From: Deltaproteobacteria bacterium
GTDB lineage: Bacteria > Myxococcota_A > Polyangia > Polyangiales > Polyangiaceae
DNA: 64,000 nt
NCBI GenBank assembly: GCA_016218915.1
Contig: JACRCQ010000062.1
Location: 1-64,000, forward strand
Direction of reading: 5' to 3'
Part shown: piece after piece, positions 25,165 through 34,128 of the stretch
Layout: each line of letters starts with the position of its first letter
Numbering within the stretch: position 1 is the stretch's first letter
Position numbers and translations under genes: made by a program
The notes under the pieces: generated by a model
What the model saw: only the letters and a program-made list of their open reading frames with translations
Told to the model about the DNA's origin: nothing
Databases searched by the model: none

Positions 25165-26109
25165 ATGCCGGTACTGCTCCAGATCTCGCGCGCGGTGCGG
25201 TGCGCTTCGATCGCGCTAGCTCTGTTCGTCGGGGCGAGCTGTCATCGCACGCCGCGCCCACGCGCTTTGACCAACGCCGAAATACAAGAGCTGATGAGCA
25301 GGAAGTGCCCGCCTGGAACTACGGCACGCGCAGTCGTTCGCAGCGTCGACGAATGGAGTCAGGCGTGGTGTGAAGCGCATGGCATCAGGGAGGGACCAGC
25401 CCTCAGCGTCCGGTCCGCCTACGGGCAGCGGCTCGAGGGTAGCTTTGCAGGCGGGCGGTGCGACGGAGTCTGGCGCATGACGGCGCAAGGGGTTGTGGTT
25501 TCGGAGCGGCGGTACGTCGCGGGCTTTCCCGACGGCGAATGGCGAGAGCGGGGAGAGACTGCGACATGGTCGCAGGGGCAGCTCCACGGGCCGTTTCGAC
25601 GGACCATCGAGGACTGCTCCAATCGGGAGTGCGTAGTGGGGTGGCAGGAGCACGCCGACGAGGCGCCTGCGGAGTGTGCGACAGCGCTGCGGATTGAGGG
25701 GGCGTACGAGCGAGGGCTCCCAGCGGGGCGTTGGACCCTGTCGCCGGGCGTTGAGGTTGAATTCCAGCAAGGAGTCCCCATGGCGGTTCGGCGTGATCAT
25801 GGCTCGGCGCGGGCAGGCGCGATCGAGGGGCGGCTGTGGAATGGTCGGGAGCGGCGTCACGTCGGGCAGGCCCTGGTCATCGCATTTCGCATCCGCGCTG
25901 AGCACGAGGTCCACGCGGCGATCACCGACGTTGAAGGGCAGTTCCGCGTGGTCGACCTGTCGCCGGGGCAGTACAAGCTCGCGGTGGTAGCGGGAGGTCG
26001 TCTCCAGGACGGATTCAGTACGGTCAATGTGGTTCGCGAGGCAGTGCACACGCACCTCGCGCTTCTCCGCGACGACCCAGCGTCCGTCGACTGCTTTGAG
26101 GTCAGGTAG
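25165..26109 (+). CDS. Lipoprotein with MORN-like repeats and a carboxypeptidase-regulatory-like domain
   Basis: A 314-residue lipoprotein whose signal ends ALFVGASC. Residues about 85-205 contain MORN/YwqK-like units (GRCDGVWRM, GFPDGEWRERG, GQLHGPFRRT, GLPAGRWTLSPG). The C-terminal 80 residues (ITDVEGQFRVVDLSPGQYKL) resemble a carboxypeptidase-regulatory or Cna-B-type beta sandwich. The combination suggests an envelope-associated binding protein. ATG chosen so that the signal peptide is N-terminal. Confidence 0.75.
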   Translation: MPVLLQISRAVRCASIALALFVGASCHRTPRPRALTNAEIQELMSRKCPPGTTARAVVRSVDEWSQAWCEAHGIREGPALSVRSAYGQRLEGSFAGGRCDGVWRMTAQGVVVSERRYVAGFPDGEWRERGETATWSQGQLHGPFRRTIEDCSNRECVVGWQEHADEAPAECATALRIEGAYERGLPAGRWTLSPGVEVEFQQGVPMAVRRDHGSARAGAIEGRLWNGRERRHVGQALVIAFRIRAEHEVHAAITDVEGQFRVVDLSPGQYKLAVVAGGRLQDGFSTVNVVREAVHTHLALLRDDPASVDCFEVR

Positions 26110-26410
26110 TGGTGGTGGTCGCGGATGGGAGCATCGAGGTGCTCACGCCGGCAGCTTGCGCGCCAGTTCGCCGAAGTCGAAACGGGTGATCTCGTTTGTT
26201 CCGCTGCGCGCGAGCTGCTGGAGCTCGCGGGTCATCGCGTCAGCGCGCATCAAGATCGAGGCGAGGATGCGCGCGCAGAAGAAGGCGAAGGTGGAACGTG
26301 CTGCGCCCCGGCGCGCGAGGTGCACCTCAGCTCACTTGCTGGACGCGAGAAGGACGGCCGTGCCATCTTGGCGCCCAATCCAGGACCACCGCATTCCACA
26401 GGATCCAGGC
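26110..26410. other. Stretch without a convincing gene
   Basis: Between the MORN-like lipoprotein and the histidine kinase. A minus-strand frame ending at 26143 (ADAMTRELQQLARSGTNEIT) has protein-like composition over about 35 residues and may be the tail of a lost gene. No terminator or promoter is evident. Confidence 0.35.
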
Positions 26411-27706
26411 TCACCGCACCGGGAAGGTCAGCAGGAAGGAGGCACCGCGGTCTGCGTCGTTCCGGACTTCGATGGCGCCGCCGTGCGCCTCCATGATCCT
26501 CTTGCACAGACTCAGGCCCAGGCCGTAGCCGCCCGTCTTCCGTGACCTCGAGCGATCCACACGAAAGAACGGCTCGAAAAGGTGTGGCAGGTCCGACACC
26601 GGGATGCCGGGGCCGTCATCCGCCACTCGCACCACGACCGAGCCGGCTCCCTTGCTCACGGACACGTCCACGGCGCGGCTGTCGGGCAGGCAGTACTTGA
26701 AGGCGTTCTCCAGCACGTTCGAGAGCACGCGGCGCGTCCACTCTCGATCCAGGTCGAGCATGGCTTCAGAAGGCGCAGCAGACACCGTCACGCCGGGAGC
26801 ACGTCCTTCGAATGCCCGTACGACATCGCGAACGACGGGCATGAGATCGCAACGCTCCAGCTTGATCCCACGGCTGTCGCGCAGCCGCTCGAGCTCCAGC
26901 AGCTCGGTCACCATGAGCTCCATCTCGCGCACGTTTCCTGCCATGCGCTGCTTCTGCTCTCCGTCCTCGCAGAGCTCCAACGCGACCTTCATGCGGGTCA
27001 GGGGCGAGCGCAGCTCATGGCTCACATCGAGCAGCAGCTGATCGCGCGACTTCACCATGTCCCTGACGCGCACCACCATCTCGTTGAACGCATCGGTGAG
27101 CGCCCCGAATTCGTCCTCGGTCCTCCTGGGGACTGCGACCTCGAGATTCCCTTCCCGCAGGCCGCTCACACCGTCATAGAGCCACCGCAAGGGCCGAAGC
27201 TCGCGCCTGAGCAGTGCATACGCCGTGATGACCGCGGCAGCGACGAGCACCAGCAGGCCCGCAAGCATCCAGTTGTGGGCGACATAGAGCCGGTGTTGAT
27301 AGCGCATCGAGAACAGGTAGATGCCGCCGTCGGGCTGCGTGACGATGTATTGTTGAACCCCGACAGACGCGATCTTTCTCACGACCGACACGCCGGGGCG
27401 CACTTCCGGGAACTCGGGCGACAGCGCCGCGGTCGACCAGGTACCGGCAGGGCCTCGGTAGGATACGTCCATGTCGAGCCGCTCGGCGATGGGAGCAGCC
27501 TTCTGCAAGTCAGGCGAGCTTGCGGCGAGGGTTTCCACGTACTCGCGCGAGACGGCTTCCAGCGACGCGGTCAGCGTCCTGCCGATCATCGCACCGAAGA
27601 AGGTTGCGACCATGATCAGGATGGCGAGCGCCATCACTACCATCGTCACCAGGATCCTGGCGAACACCGACCGGTGAGGCCTGGTCAGCCGCTTCGGGTC
27701 ACGCAC
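26411..27706 (-). CDS. Sensor histidine kinase, last gene of the ABC-efflux operon
   Basis: A 431-residue membrane kinase. Membrane helices lie at about 20-42 and 145-165 with a periplasmic domain between them, then HAMP, the phospho-acceptor box LLLDVSHELRSPLTRM, and ATPase motifs NVLENAFKY, DDGPGIP and GGYGLGLSLC. All catalytic motifs are intact. It overlaps the regulator gene by 8 bp. Its place at the end of a MacAB-like ABC operon suggests that it senses the transported compound or cell-envelope damage. Confidence 0.9.
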   Translation of the reverse strand: MRDPKRLTRPHRSVFARILVTMVVMALAILIMVATFFGAMIGRTLTASLEAVSREYVETLAASSPDLQKAAPIAERLDMDVSYRGPAGTWSTAALSPEFPEVRPGVSVVRKIASVGVQQYIVTQPDGGIYLFSMRYQHRLYVAHNWMLAGLLVLVAAAVITAYALLRRELRPLRWLYDGVSGLREGNLEVAVPRRTEDEFGALTDAFNEMVVRVRDMVKSRDQLLLDVSHELRSPLTRMKVALELCEDGEQKQRMAGNVREMELMVTELLELERLRDSRGIKLERCDLMPVVRDVVRAFEGRAPGVTVSAAPSEAMLDLDREWTRRVLSNVLENAFKYCLPDSRAVDVSVSKGAGSVVVRVADDGPGIPVSDLPHLFEPFFRVDRSRSRKTGGYGLGLSLCKRIMEAHGGAIEVRNDADRGASFLLTFPVR

Positions 27707-28403
27707 CTTCGCCTCCCGTGAAGCTGTAGCCCTTGCCCCATACGGTCTTGATGAATCGGGGTGCCTTCGGGTCGTCGTTCAGCTTGTGGCGCAAACGACT
27801 GACCAGTACGTCGATGGAGCGATCGAACGCCTCCCAGTCCACCCCACGCAGCTCGTCCATGATCCGATTGCGTGTCAGCACGCGGCCCCTCTGGCGCACG
27901 AGCAACAGGAGCAGCTCGAACTCGGCTGTGGTCAGCGTCAGCGCACGGCCGCCAACGCTCGCGGTTCGTGCGGACTCGTTGAGCTCCAACGCGCCGGCGC
28001 GCAGGATCTGCTGGTGCGACACGGTAGGGCCGCGCCGCAGCACGGCCTGCATCCGTGCCACGAGCTCACGCGGCTCGAAGGGTTTCGGCAGGTAGTCGTC
28101 TGCTCCCAATTCGAGGCCCACCACGCGATCCACCACGCCGCCGCGCGCCGTGAGCATGATGATCGGAACGGCGCTCGTTTCCCGCACGCGTCGGCACACT
28201 GCGAACCCATCCATCCCGGGCAACATGACATCCAGGATCAGGATGTCGGGTGCATCGGACTTCAGCATCCGAAGGCCGTCGTCGGGGTGTGACGCCGAGC
28301 TCACCACGAATCCGAACGGGGCCAGGTACTCCGTGAGCAGCTGGTTCAGCTCCTCGTCGTCGTCCACGATCAGGACCCTGGTTCTGGCTGCATGTTCCGT
28401 CAT
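27699..28403 (-). CDS. OmpR-family response regulator of the ABC-efflux operon
   Basis: A 234-residue regulator with a canonical receiver (DDD pocket, Asp in ILILDVMLPGMDG, Lys in LPKPF) and an OmpR-type winged helix ending GKGYSFTG. The ATG at MTEHAART is preferred over the longer reading because it leaves a normal N-terminus. It follows the second permease by 16 bp and overlaps the kinase. A TGTAA-N5-TGTAA direct repeat ahead of the operon is a candidate binding site. Confidence 0.9.
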   Translation of the reverse strand: MTEHAARTRVLIVDDDEELNQLLTEYLAPFGFVVSSASHPDDGLRMLKSDAPDILILDVMLPGMDGFAVCRRVRETSAVPIIMLTARGGVVDRVVGLELGADDYLPKPFEPRELVARMQAVLRRGPTVSHQQILRAGALELNESARTASVGGRALTLTTAEFELLLLLVRQRGRVLTRNRIMDELRGVDWEAFDRSIDVLVSRLRHKLNDDPKAPRFIKTVWGKGYSFTGGEGA

Positions 28404-28419
28404 GATGCCTCGTAGCATG

Positions 28420-29640
28420 CTACTCCTCGGCCAACGCCTCAACGGGCGGCAGACGTGCCGCTCTGCGACAGGGAAGCACGCCGAAGACGAAACCGAGCGT
28501 GATCGCCACAGCCATCGAGCTCAGTGCGGTATCCGTTGCGACGCGCGTGGGCCATCCCGTCGCGATGGACAGAGCCCTTGCGCCCAGGAGCCCGACGCCG
28601 ACGCCGAGCACACCCCCGGCCGTCGAAAGCACCATGGCCTCGGCCAGGAATTCGAGGAAGATGGCACGCTGCGTGGCTCCCAACGCGACGCGAAGCCCTA
28701 TCTCGGGAGTGCGCTCACGGACCGACAGCAGCATGAGCGCGAGGATGCCTGCGCCGCCGATCATCAATGCCACCGCGGCAAGGGCCGAGGAGGCAAGGGT
28801 CAGTGTCTGGGCCGTCTTGCGCTGCGCATGCAACAGCTTCTGCTGGTTCTGCACGGCAAAGTCATCCGGCAGGTCCTTGCGCTGTAGGCCGTGGCGCGTC
28901 CTGAGCAGCGTGCGAATCCGCTCTTCTCCTTGGGAGAGAAGCCTCGCGTCGCGCGCGCCTACGAATATCACGTTGAGGTGTTGCACGTTGAAGACCCTGC
29001 GTTGTGCCGTGCTGACCGGGACAACGACGTACAGGTCGCTGTCAGCGCCGTCGTCCGAAGCGCCCTTGGGCTGCAGCGTTCCCACGATCTCGAAAGGAAC
29101 ACCCTTGATACGCAGCGTCTGGCCCACGGGGTCCTGGCCTCCGAACAGCGCATGTTCCACCCGCGCCCCGATGACGGCCACGCGGCGTGAACGGCGCGCC
29201 TCCTCGTCGTCGAAGAACCTGCCCCGTTCGAGGCCGAACCTGCGTATGCGAAGGAACCCATTCGTCGTACCGATCACCTTGGCCGTCATCGCGTCCGTAT
29301 CCGAACGGACGTTCGCCATTCCCTCGATTGCAGGAGCAGCATCCGCAACATCCTCGAGCTGCAGGATCGCCGCAGCATCCTCCAGGCGAAGCGTGGTCAC
29401 CTGCCCTTGCACGGCCTTGCGAGAGGCGAGCTTCCTCGCCTCGGCGGGACGCACGACGAGGAGGTCGGCGCCCAGCGACGCCATGGCTCGCAGAAGCTGA
29501 TCCTGGGCTCCGCCGCTCAAGGCGCTCGTGACGAACACCGCCGCGATGCCGACGGCAACCGCGAGCACGCACAGCAGACTTCTTCCCCGATGCCCTGCGA
29601 GCGTCTGAAGCGAACGCCCGAGCAGGCGCCATGATCTCAT
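28420..29640 (-). CDS. MacB/FtsX-type ABC permease, second copy
   Basis: A 406-residue permease with the MacB layout: N-terminal membrane helix, a large periplasmic domain (MacB_PCD; about 45-250, with IGARVEHALFGGQDPVGQTL), and three C-terminal helices of the FtsX domain (MLLSVRERTPEIGLRVALGA). It has no nucleotide-binding domain and relies on the ATPase two genes upstream. The start overlaps the first permease stop by ATGA. The two permeases share about the same domain plan and probably form a heterodimer. Confidence 0.9.
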   Translation of the reverse strand: MRSWRLLGRSLQTLAGHRGRSLLCVLAVAVGIAAVFVTSALSGGAQDQLLRAMASLGADLLVVRPAEARKLASRKAVQGQVTTLRLEDAAAILQLEDVADAAPAIEGMANVRSDTDAMTAKVIGTTNGFLRIRRFGLERGRFFDDEEARRSRRVAVIGARVEHALFGGQDPVGQTLRIKGVPFEIVGTLQPKGASDDGADSDLYVVVPVSTAQRRVFNVQHLNVIFVGARDARLLSQGEERIRTLLRTRHGLQRKDLPDDFAVQNQQKLLHAQRKTAQTLTLASSALAAVALMIGGAGILALMLLSVRERTPEIGLRVALGATQRAIFLEFLAEAMVLSTAGGVLGVGVGLLGARALSIATGWPTRVATDTALSSMAVAITLGFVFGVLPCRRAARLPPVEALAEE

Positions 29641-30851
29641 CGGCGCAGGGCTTCATGCGGCACGAGCATGGCGGCACGCCGCGCCGGGATGACGCCGAAG
29701 CCGAGGCCCGTCACCGAGGAAATGGCGAGCCCAGCGGCGACCGCCTTGAACGACAGGAATTCGGGCAGGCCCAGCCGTGTGCCCAGCAGCACCGCAAGCG
29801 CGGTGCCCGCGAGGATTCCCAGGACCCCGCCGACGCACGTGATGACCGCGGACTCGAGCAGAAACTGCGAGGCGATGTCGCGAGCGCGGGCGCCCAAGGC
29901 GCGGCGCAGGCCGATCTCGGCGGTGCGCTCCCGAACGGAGAAGAGCATCACGATGGCCGAAACGACGCCGCCGGCGAGCACGGCGAGACACGCCGCAAGC
30001 GGCACGAACAAGGAGAAGATCCTCTCGCTCTTCGCCATCATCCCCTGCACCTCGAGCGTCGTCATGATGGTGAAGTCGTCGGGCTGGCCGGCCGCGAGGC
30101 CGTGCCGCTCCCGAAGGATGCGCTTGCATTCCCGGGCGGTTTCGGAGAGCTGTGCAGGACTGCGGACCAGCAGCTTGGCCCCTCGAATCGAGTCCACGTT
30201 CAGCAGACGCCGCATCATCGTGGAGATCGGCACGAGAATCTCGTTGTCGCGGTCCATGCCGTGCAGATCAGTACCGAACGGCTCCAGGAGTCCGATCACG
30301 CGGAACGGCACCTGTCCGATGAGGAGCTCCGCACCTACCGGGTCCTCCCCGGCGAAGAGCTCCCTGGCAACCGTTGCGCCGATCACCGCTACGCGATCGG
30401 AGCGAGCCACCGCGGCGACATCGAAGAACTCGCCCCGCACGACACTGCGGGCCCACACATGCTCCGAGCGTTCGGATACGCCGAGCACGCGCGGAGACGA
30501 ATCCGCTGCGCGATGGCGCACCTGCGCTGGCGCGATCACCTGAATGGGATCCCATGCCTCGACCGCGGGAAGCTCGGATTCGAGCGCACGGATGTCGTCG
30601 AGCGTGAGCCGCGCCCCGTCGCCTCTCGGTCCGCTCAGGATCATTCCACTGCCGCTCGTGATCATGATGGTCGACGCGTTGAACAGCTTTCCGACCGTGT
30701 CGGCCATCTTCTGCTTTGCACCGGAGCCGATGGACACCACGAGCGTGAGCGCCGTGACACCCACCAGGCTGCCGAGCATCATGAAGAAGCTTCGCAGCTT
30801 GTAGCGGCCAAGGGCTTGCCATGCCATTGAGACAAGTCGCCCGGAATTCAT
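29637..30851 (-). CDS. MacB/FtsX-type ABC permease, first copy
   Basis: A 404-residue permease with an N-terminal helix (FFMMLGSLVGVTALTLVVSI), a MacB-type periplasmic domain and three FtsX helices with the conserved MLFSVRERTAEIGLRRALGA. The start overlaps the ATPase stop by ATGA and is preceded by GGAGG; the frame is open 44 codons further upstream but lacks a membrane start there. It lacks its own ATPase domain. Together with the next gene it would form a MacB-like mechanotransmission export complex. Confidence 0.9.
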   Translation of the reverse strand: MNSGRLVSMAWQALGRYKLRSFFMMLGSLVGVTALTLVVSIGSGAKQKMADTVGKLFNASTIMITSGSGMILSGPRGDGARLTLDDIRALESELPAVEAWDPIQVIAPAQVRHRAADSSPRVLGVSERSEHVWARSVVRGEFFDVAAVARSDRVAVIGATVARELFAGEDPVGAELLIGQVPFRVIGLLEPFGTDLHGMDRDNEILVPISTMMRRLLNVDSIRGAKLLVRSPAQLSETARECKRILRERHGLAAGQPDDFTIMTTLEVQGMMAKSERIFSLFVPLAACLAVLAGGVVSAIVMLFSVRERTAEIGLRRALGARARDIASQFLLESAVITCVGGVLGILAGTALAVLLGTRLGLPEFLSFKAVAAGLAISSVTGLGFGVIPARRAAMLVPHEALRR

Positions 30852-31597
30852 GGCGCCTCCGTGGCTGGCTGCAGCTCGGTGCGCCCCGCTGAGCTTTCGA
30901 GCTCCGCGGCAGCATCCAGGGGACGCTCCACGCCTCGATCCGATACGATCCGGCCGTCTTCCATTCGCAGGATGCGACCGCAATGTTGTGCGATGTGTTG
31001 GTCGTGCGTGATCAGCACGATGGTCCGGCCGTCGCGGTGGATCTGCTGGAACAGCTCGATGATCTCGCGCGCTGATCGGGTGTCGAGATTCCCCGTGGGC
31101 TCGTCGGCAAGCAGCATGTCCGGCCTGTTGACGAGCGCCCGCGCAATGGCCACGCGCTGCTGCTGCCCGCCTGAGAGCTGCGCAGGGCGGTGTCGCGCGC
31201 GATCGGCAAGCCCGACCGACTCGAGGGCGGACAACGCCATGCCGTCGATCGCAGCGCGATCCGAGTAGAGCAGCGGAAGCTCCACGTTGTCGAGCGCGCT
31301 GGCACGCGGCAGCAGCCGGAACGACTGGAAGACGAATCCGATGCGCCGGTTGCGCAGTCGCGCCTGCACGTCGAGCGACAGGTCCAGCACGTTCTGCCCG
31401 TCGAGCAGGTACGTGCCTTCGCTCGGCTTGTCGAGCAGCCCGAGCACGTTCATCAAGGTGGACTTGCCCGAGCCCGAGCTTCCCACGATGGCAACGAACT
31501 CGCCGCGCTCGATGTGAACCGACACGCCGCGCAGCGCTCGCACCGCCGGGGCGCCCTTGCCCTCGTAGGTCTTTCCGATGCCCTGCAATTGAATCAT
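30848..31597 (-). CDS. ABC transporter ATP-binding protein (MacB/LolD type)
   Basis: A 249-residue ATPase with Walker A GSSGSGKST, signature LSGGQQQRVAIA, Walker B MLLADEPTGNLD and H-loop THD. It is closest in style to LolD and the ATPase half of MacB. The ATG follows GAGGAGG, so the 70 upstream open codons (rich in Arg and Ser) are excluded. It energises the two FtsX-type permeases downstream. The C-terminal 40 residues are an Ala/Glu-rich extension. Confidence 0.92.
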   Translation of the reverse strand: MIQLQGIGKTYEGKGAPAVRALRGVSVHIERGEFVAIVGSSGSGKSTLMNVLGLLDKPSEGTYLLDGQNVLDLSLDVQARLRNRRIGFVFQSFRLLPRASALDNVELPLLYSDRAAIDGMALSALESVGLADRARHRPAQLSGGQQQRVAIARALVNRPDMLLADEPTGNLDTRSAREIIELFQQIHRDGRTIVLITHDQHIAQHCGRILRMEDGRIVSDRGVERPLDAAAELESSAGRTELQPATEAP

Positions 31598-31610
31598 CCT
31601 TGCCTCCTCG

Positions 31611-32708
31611 TCATTCCGCGCGCTCACTGCCCGCCGAAGCTTCCCCTGCGACGACCCGGTCGCCCTCGCGCAGCCCGTCGAGGACTTCCCAGTGGCTCTC
31701 GTCGCGGCTGCCCGTGACGATCCAGCGCTGCACAGCCACTTCGCCCTCCTGGCGAAGCACGAAAGGCCTGCCTGCCTCGCGGCGCAACGCGCGTTTGGGC
31801 AGGGCAAGCACCTGGGGCCTGGCCTCGGGCGCGATCCTCACGGCGGCAGTCATCTCCGGCCGGAGGGTCTGGTCGCGCGGCAGGTCGAAGTTCAGCACTA
31901 CGATGTAGTTGACGACGTTGTCCCTGAGCTCGGCCCTCGGGTAGATCGAAGCCACGTGCGCGTCGAACTCGTGCTCGGGCCATGCGTCGACGCTGAATCG
32001 CGCTTGCTGGCCGGGCCTGACGCGTCCGATGTCGGTCTCGTCGACGTAGGCCCAGAGCTCGAGGCGCTCGAGGTCGAGGAGGGTCACGAACGTTGGAGCA
32101 GCGAAGCTGGCGGCGACGGTCTCGCCTTCCTGGGTGGCGACGGATGCCACGGTGCCGCGGATAGGAGCGAGCAAGCGGGAGTATTCGAGCTGGGTGCGCG
32201 CGAGGGCCAGATTGGCAGTGGCCTCTGCGACCTGCGCTTCGGAGACGGTTGCAGAGCGAATGGCGCGGTCGAGCTCGCTTCCGGGCGCGCTCTCGCGCTC
32301 CACCAGGCGCCTGGTGCGGGCAAGCTCGGACCGCGCGAAGTCGAGATTGGCTCGTGCGGTCTGCAAGGCAGCGGCGCATTGGTCGCGGCGTGCGACCTGC
32401 TCGGCGCTGTCGAGCTCGGCGAGGAGCTGGCCTTTGGCGACGACGTCTCCGACGCGGACGTGCAGGCGTTTGACCACGCCCGAGGCTCTGGAGCCGACGC
32501 GCACCTCTGCGCCCACCATCGGGCGAACGACTCCTGTCGCCTTGATGGCAGAGCCGATATCGCGTCGTTCGACCTGGACGAGGTCAGCGGGGCGGGACGG
32601 CAGCGCGTTGCGGCGGGACCAGGCTCGGACTGCCCAAGCTGCAGGGACACAGAGCAACGCGAGCAGCATGCATCCGGCGATCACCCTGGTTGTTGCTGGC
32701 CTGGTCAC
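31611..32708 (-). CDS. MacA-like periplasmic adaptor
   Basis: A 365-residue membrane-fusion protein with a single N-terminal anchor helix (MLLALLCVPAAWAVRAW) rather than a lipobox. The two lipoyl half-motifs are VGSRASGVVKRLHVRVGDVV and LLAPIRGTVASVATQEGETV, with a long coiled-coil hairpin between them. It would link the inner-membrane ABC exporter to a TolC-type duct, which is not encoded in this operon. First gene of a six-gene operon. Confidence 0.9.
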   Translation of the reverse strand: MTRPATTRVIAGCMLLALLCVPAAWAVRAWSRRNALPSRPADLVQVERRDIGSAIKATGVVRPMVGAEVRVGSRASGVVKRLHVRVGDVVAKGQLLAELDSAEQVARRDQCAAALQTARANLDFARSELARTRRLVERESAPGSELDRAIRSATVSEAQVAEATANLALARTQLEYSRLLAPIRGTVASVATQEGETVAASFAAPTFVTLLDLERLELWAYVDETDIGRVRPGQQARFSVDAWPEHEFDAHVASIYPRAELRDNVVNYIVVLNFDLPRDQTLRPEMTAAVRIAPEARPQVLALPKRALRREAGRPFVLRQEGEVAVQRWIVTGSRDESHWEVLDGLREGDRVVAGEASAGSERAE

Positions 32709-32751
32709 CCCCGCAGTATGCGACTGCGACGTTTCGTGGGTGTTGGCGAGA

Positions 32752-32766
32752 TGTAAAAGTGTGTAA
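32752..32766. promoter_or_regulatory. Candidate OmpR-type direct-repeat site
   Basis: TGTAA occurs twice with starts exactly 10 bp apart (TGTAA-AAGTG-TGTAA), 44 bp upstream of the adaptor start. Tandem half-sites one helical turn apart are the usual targets of OmpR/PhoB regulators; the cognate regulator is encoded in the same operon. Confidence 0.4.
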
Positions 32767-32802
32767 CGCCTCGGCGCAAGAGGCTATCGATGATCGGCAG
32801 TG

Positions 32803-33411
32803 CTACCAGTACTCGGGGCCGCACACGGTCGGTCCAAGGTCGAACGGCATCTTCCGGCTACCGCTCGAGCTCGACCACGTTCCTGTGTAGCGCCCGCCTC
32901 CGGTGACCGCGCCCTCGAAGGTCCCTGCCACAGTGCCGTCGTTCGCCTGCTCCTTGAGCTTGACCGTGCTGCCTGCGCGCGTACCGGTCAGCCTGCGTCG
33001 CGTGCCACTGCCGGTCTTTGCTTGGTAGTACTCGCCGCTGACGCGATCACCGAAGGCCTTGAGTGCGCCGGACACGGACTGGTCGCCGATGGTGCCACTG
33101 AAGCAGAAGTCACCCAGCACCGGCGTGGGCTCCTTGGGATCGACCGGGGCCGATGCGGACGAACTCGGCGCAGGGGACGGCGCAGATGTACCACCTGGGG
33201 CCGAGGCGGCGGGAGCCACGCCGTCGCGGCAACGGCTGTTGACGCAGATGCGGCCACCTCCGCAATCGTTGTTGCTGGCGCACGCGCGGTCCTTGTCCAC
33301 GTTGCAGCCGAGCGGCAGCATCAGGAGGAGGGGCAGGATTCGCAGGAGCACGGCCCAGGCTATCCCTGTCCGGCGGCCGTGCCAATGCCTCGAGCTCGCA
33401 GTCCGGTGCAT
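32803..33411 (-). CDS. Cys-rich-head lipoprotein of unknown function
   Basis: A 202-residue lipoprotein with signal ending LLMLPLGC. Residues about 42-57 hold a compact Cys cluster (CASNNDCGGGRICVNSRC, a spacing like that of EGF/Dickkopf-type modules common in myxobacterial lipoproteins). A Ser/Ala/Pro linker follows, then a beta-rich C-terminal domain with FCFSGTIGDQSVSG and RYTGTWSSSSGS. The function is unknown. The ATG at MHRTASS is chosen to place the signal peptide at the N-terminus. Confidence 0.7.
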   Translation of the reverse strand: MHRTASSRHWHGRRTGIAWAVLLRILPLLLMLPLGCNVDKDRACASNNDCGGGRICVNSRCRDGVAPAASAPGGTSAPSPAPSSSASAPVDPKEPTPVLGDFCFSGTIGDQSVSGALKAFGDRVSGEYYQAKTGSGTRRRLTGTRAGSTVKLKEQANDGTVAGTFEGAVTGGGRYTGTWSSSSGSRKMPFDLGPTVCGPEYW

Positions 33412-33531
33412 CGGCTCCTTGTAGCGCGCAGGCCGCGAACTCCACCCTGTGGCCCTGCCGTGCTCCCGCACCCGCTCGGGCCGTTGCTCCTGTTCGTCGA
33501 ACTCACAACGCCGCGACATGCATCGCAAGGC

Positions 33532-34110
33532 TCACTCCTCCAGCACGAGAATGATCCGCCAGTCCCGCCGAGAAAGGTGACGCTCCGGCACGCTTCGTAT
33601 GAGCTCGACCAGCTCGTCGAACATCGTCCGTTCGCCTCGTTGTGCTCTCTCGAGCGAGGCCACAGCCGACGCGCGTCCCTCGGCAAACGATTCCGGGTCC
33701 TGGTCTGCATCGACGTTCGCAATCCACTCTTCGCAATGCTTCCGCAGCACATTGGGTCCTAACACGCGACGCGAGACGCTCACATTTTTCCAGACGAGGG
33801 TGCAGGGACTCTCCAATCCGAAGCCACCAAAGAGACAGTCGTCGAACGACTCCAGGCCAGATCCAAAGTAGCCGCCAGGGCCGTTGACTGCCTCACCCAC
33901 CGCGCAGAAGAAACCTGGGTAGTCGTCAAAGGAGCAGCCGTCGATCGTGAACACCGAACCGGGCTCGCCGCGGCGGTTCATCCCGCGCTCCGCGAGGTCG
34001 AAATGACGACGGCACGCGAGCTTGAGCCAGAGCTGCCGCCCTGCTCCATCAAGCGCGCGCCACACCCCAAGCGTCTTGGGCGGAAAGCCGACTTCCTCAG
34101 CGTTTGGCAT
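33532..34110 (-). CDS. Barstar-like (RNase inhibitor family) protein
   Basis: A 192-residue protein whose middle section matches the barstar fold: FTIDGCSFDDYPGFFCAVGE, then GPGGYFGSGLESFDDCLFGG and LVWKN, with the acidic residues that bind RNase active sites in barstar. It has extra N- and C-terminal parts (barstars are usually near 90-110 residues), as in polymorphic-toxin immunity proteins. No barnase-type RNase is recognisable beside it. An uncharacterised 88-residue ORF lies 18 bp upstream on the same strand. Confidence 0.75.
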   Translation of the reverse strand: MPNAEEVGFPPKTLGVWRALDGAGRQLWLKLACRRHFDLAERGMNRRGEPGSVFTIDGCSFDDYPGFFCAVGEAVNGPGGYFGSGLESFDDCLFGGFGLESPCTLVWKNVSVSRRVLGPNVLRKHCEEWIANVDADQDPESFAEGRASAVASLERAQRGERTMFDELVELIRSVPERHLSRRDWRIILVLEE

Positions 34111-34128
34111 CAGACATGCTCGATCTCG

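Noticed and set aside
26582..27721. 379-codon plus-strand frame opposite the histidine kinase
   Set aside because: Antisense to an intact kinase and low-complexity (His/Gln/Arg).
29631..30830. 399-codon plus-strand frame opposite the first permease
   Set aside because: Antisense to the well-supported MacB-type permease with good start and overlap evidence.
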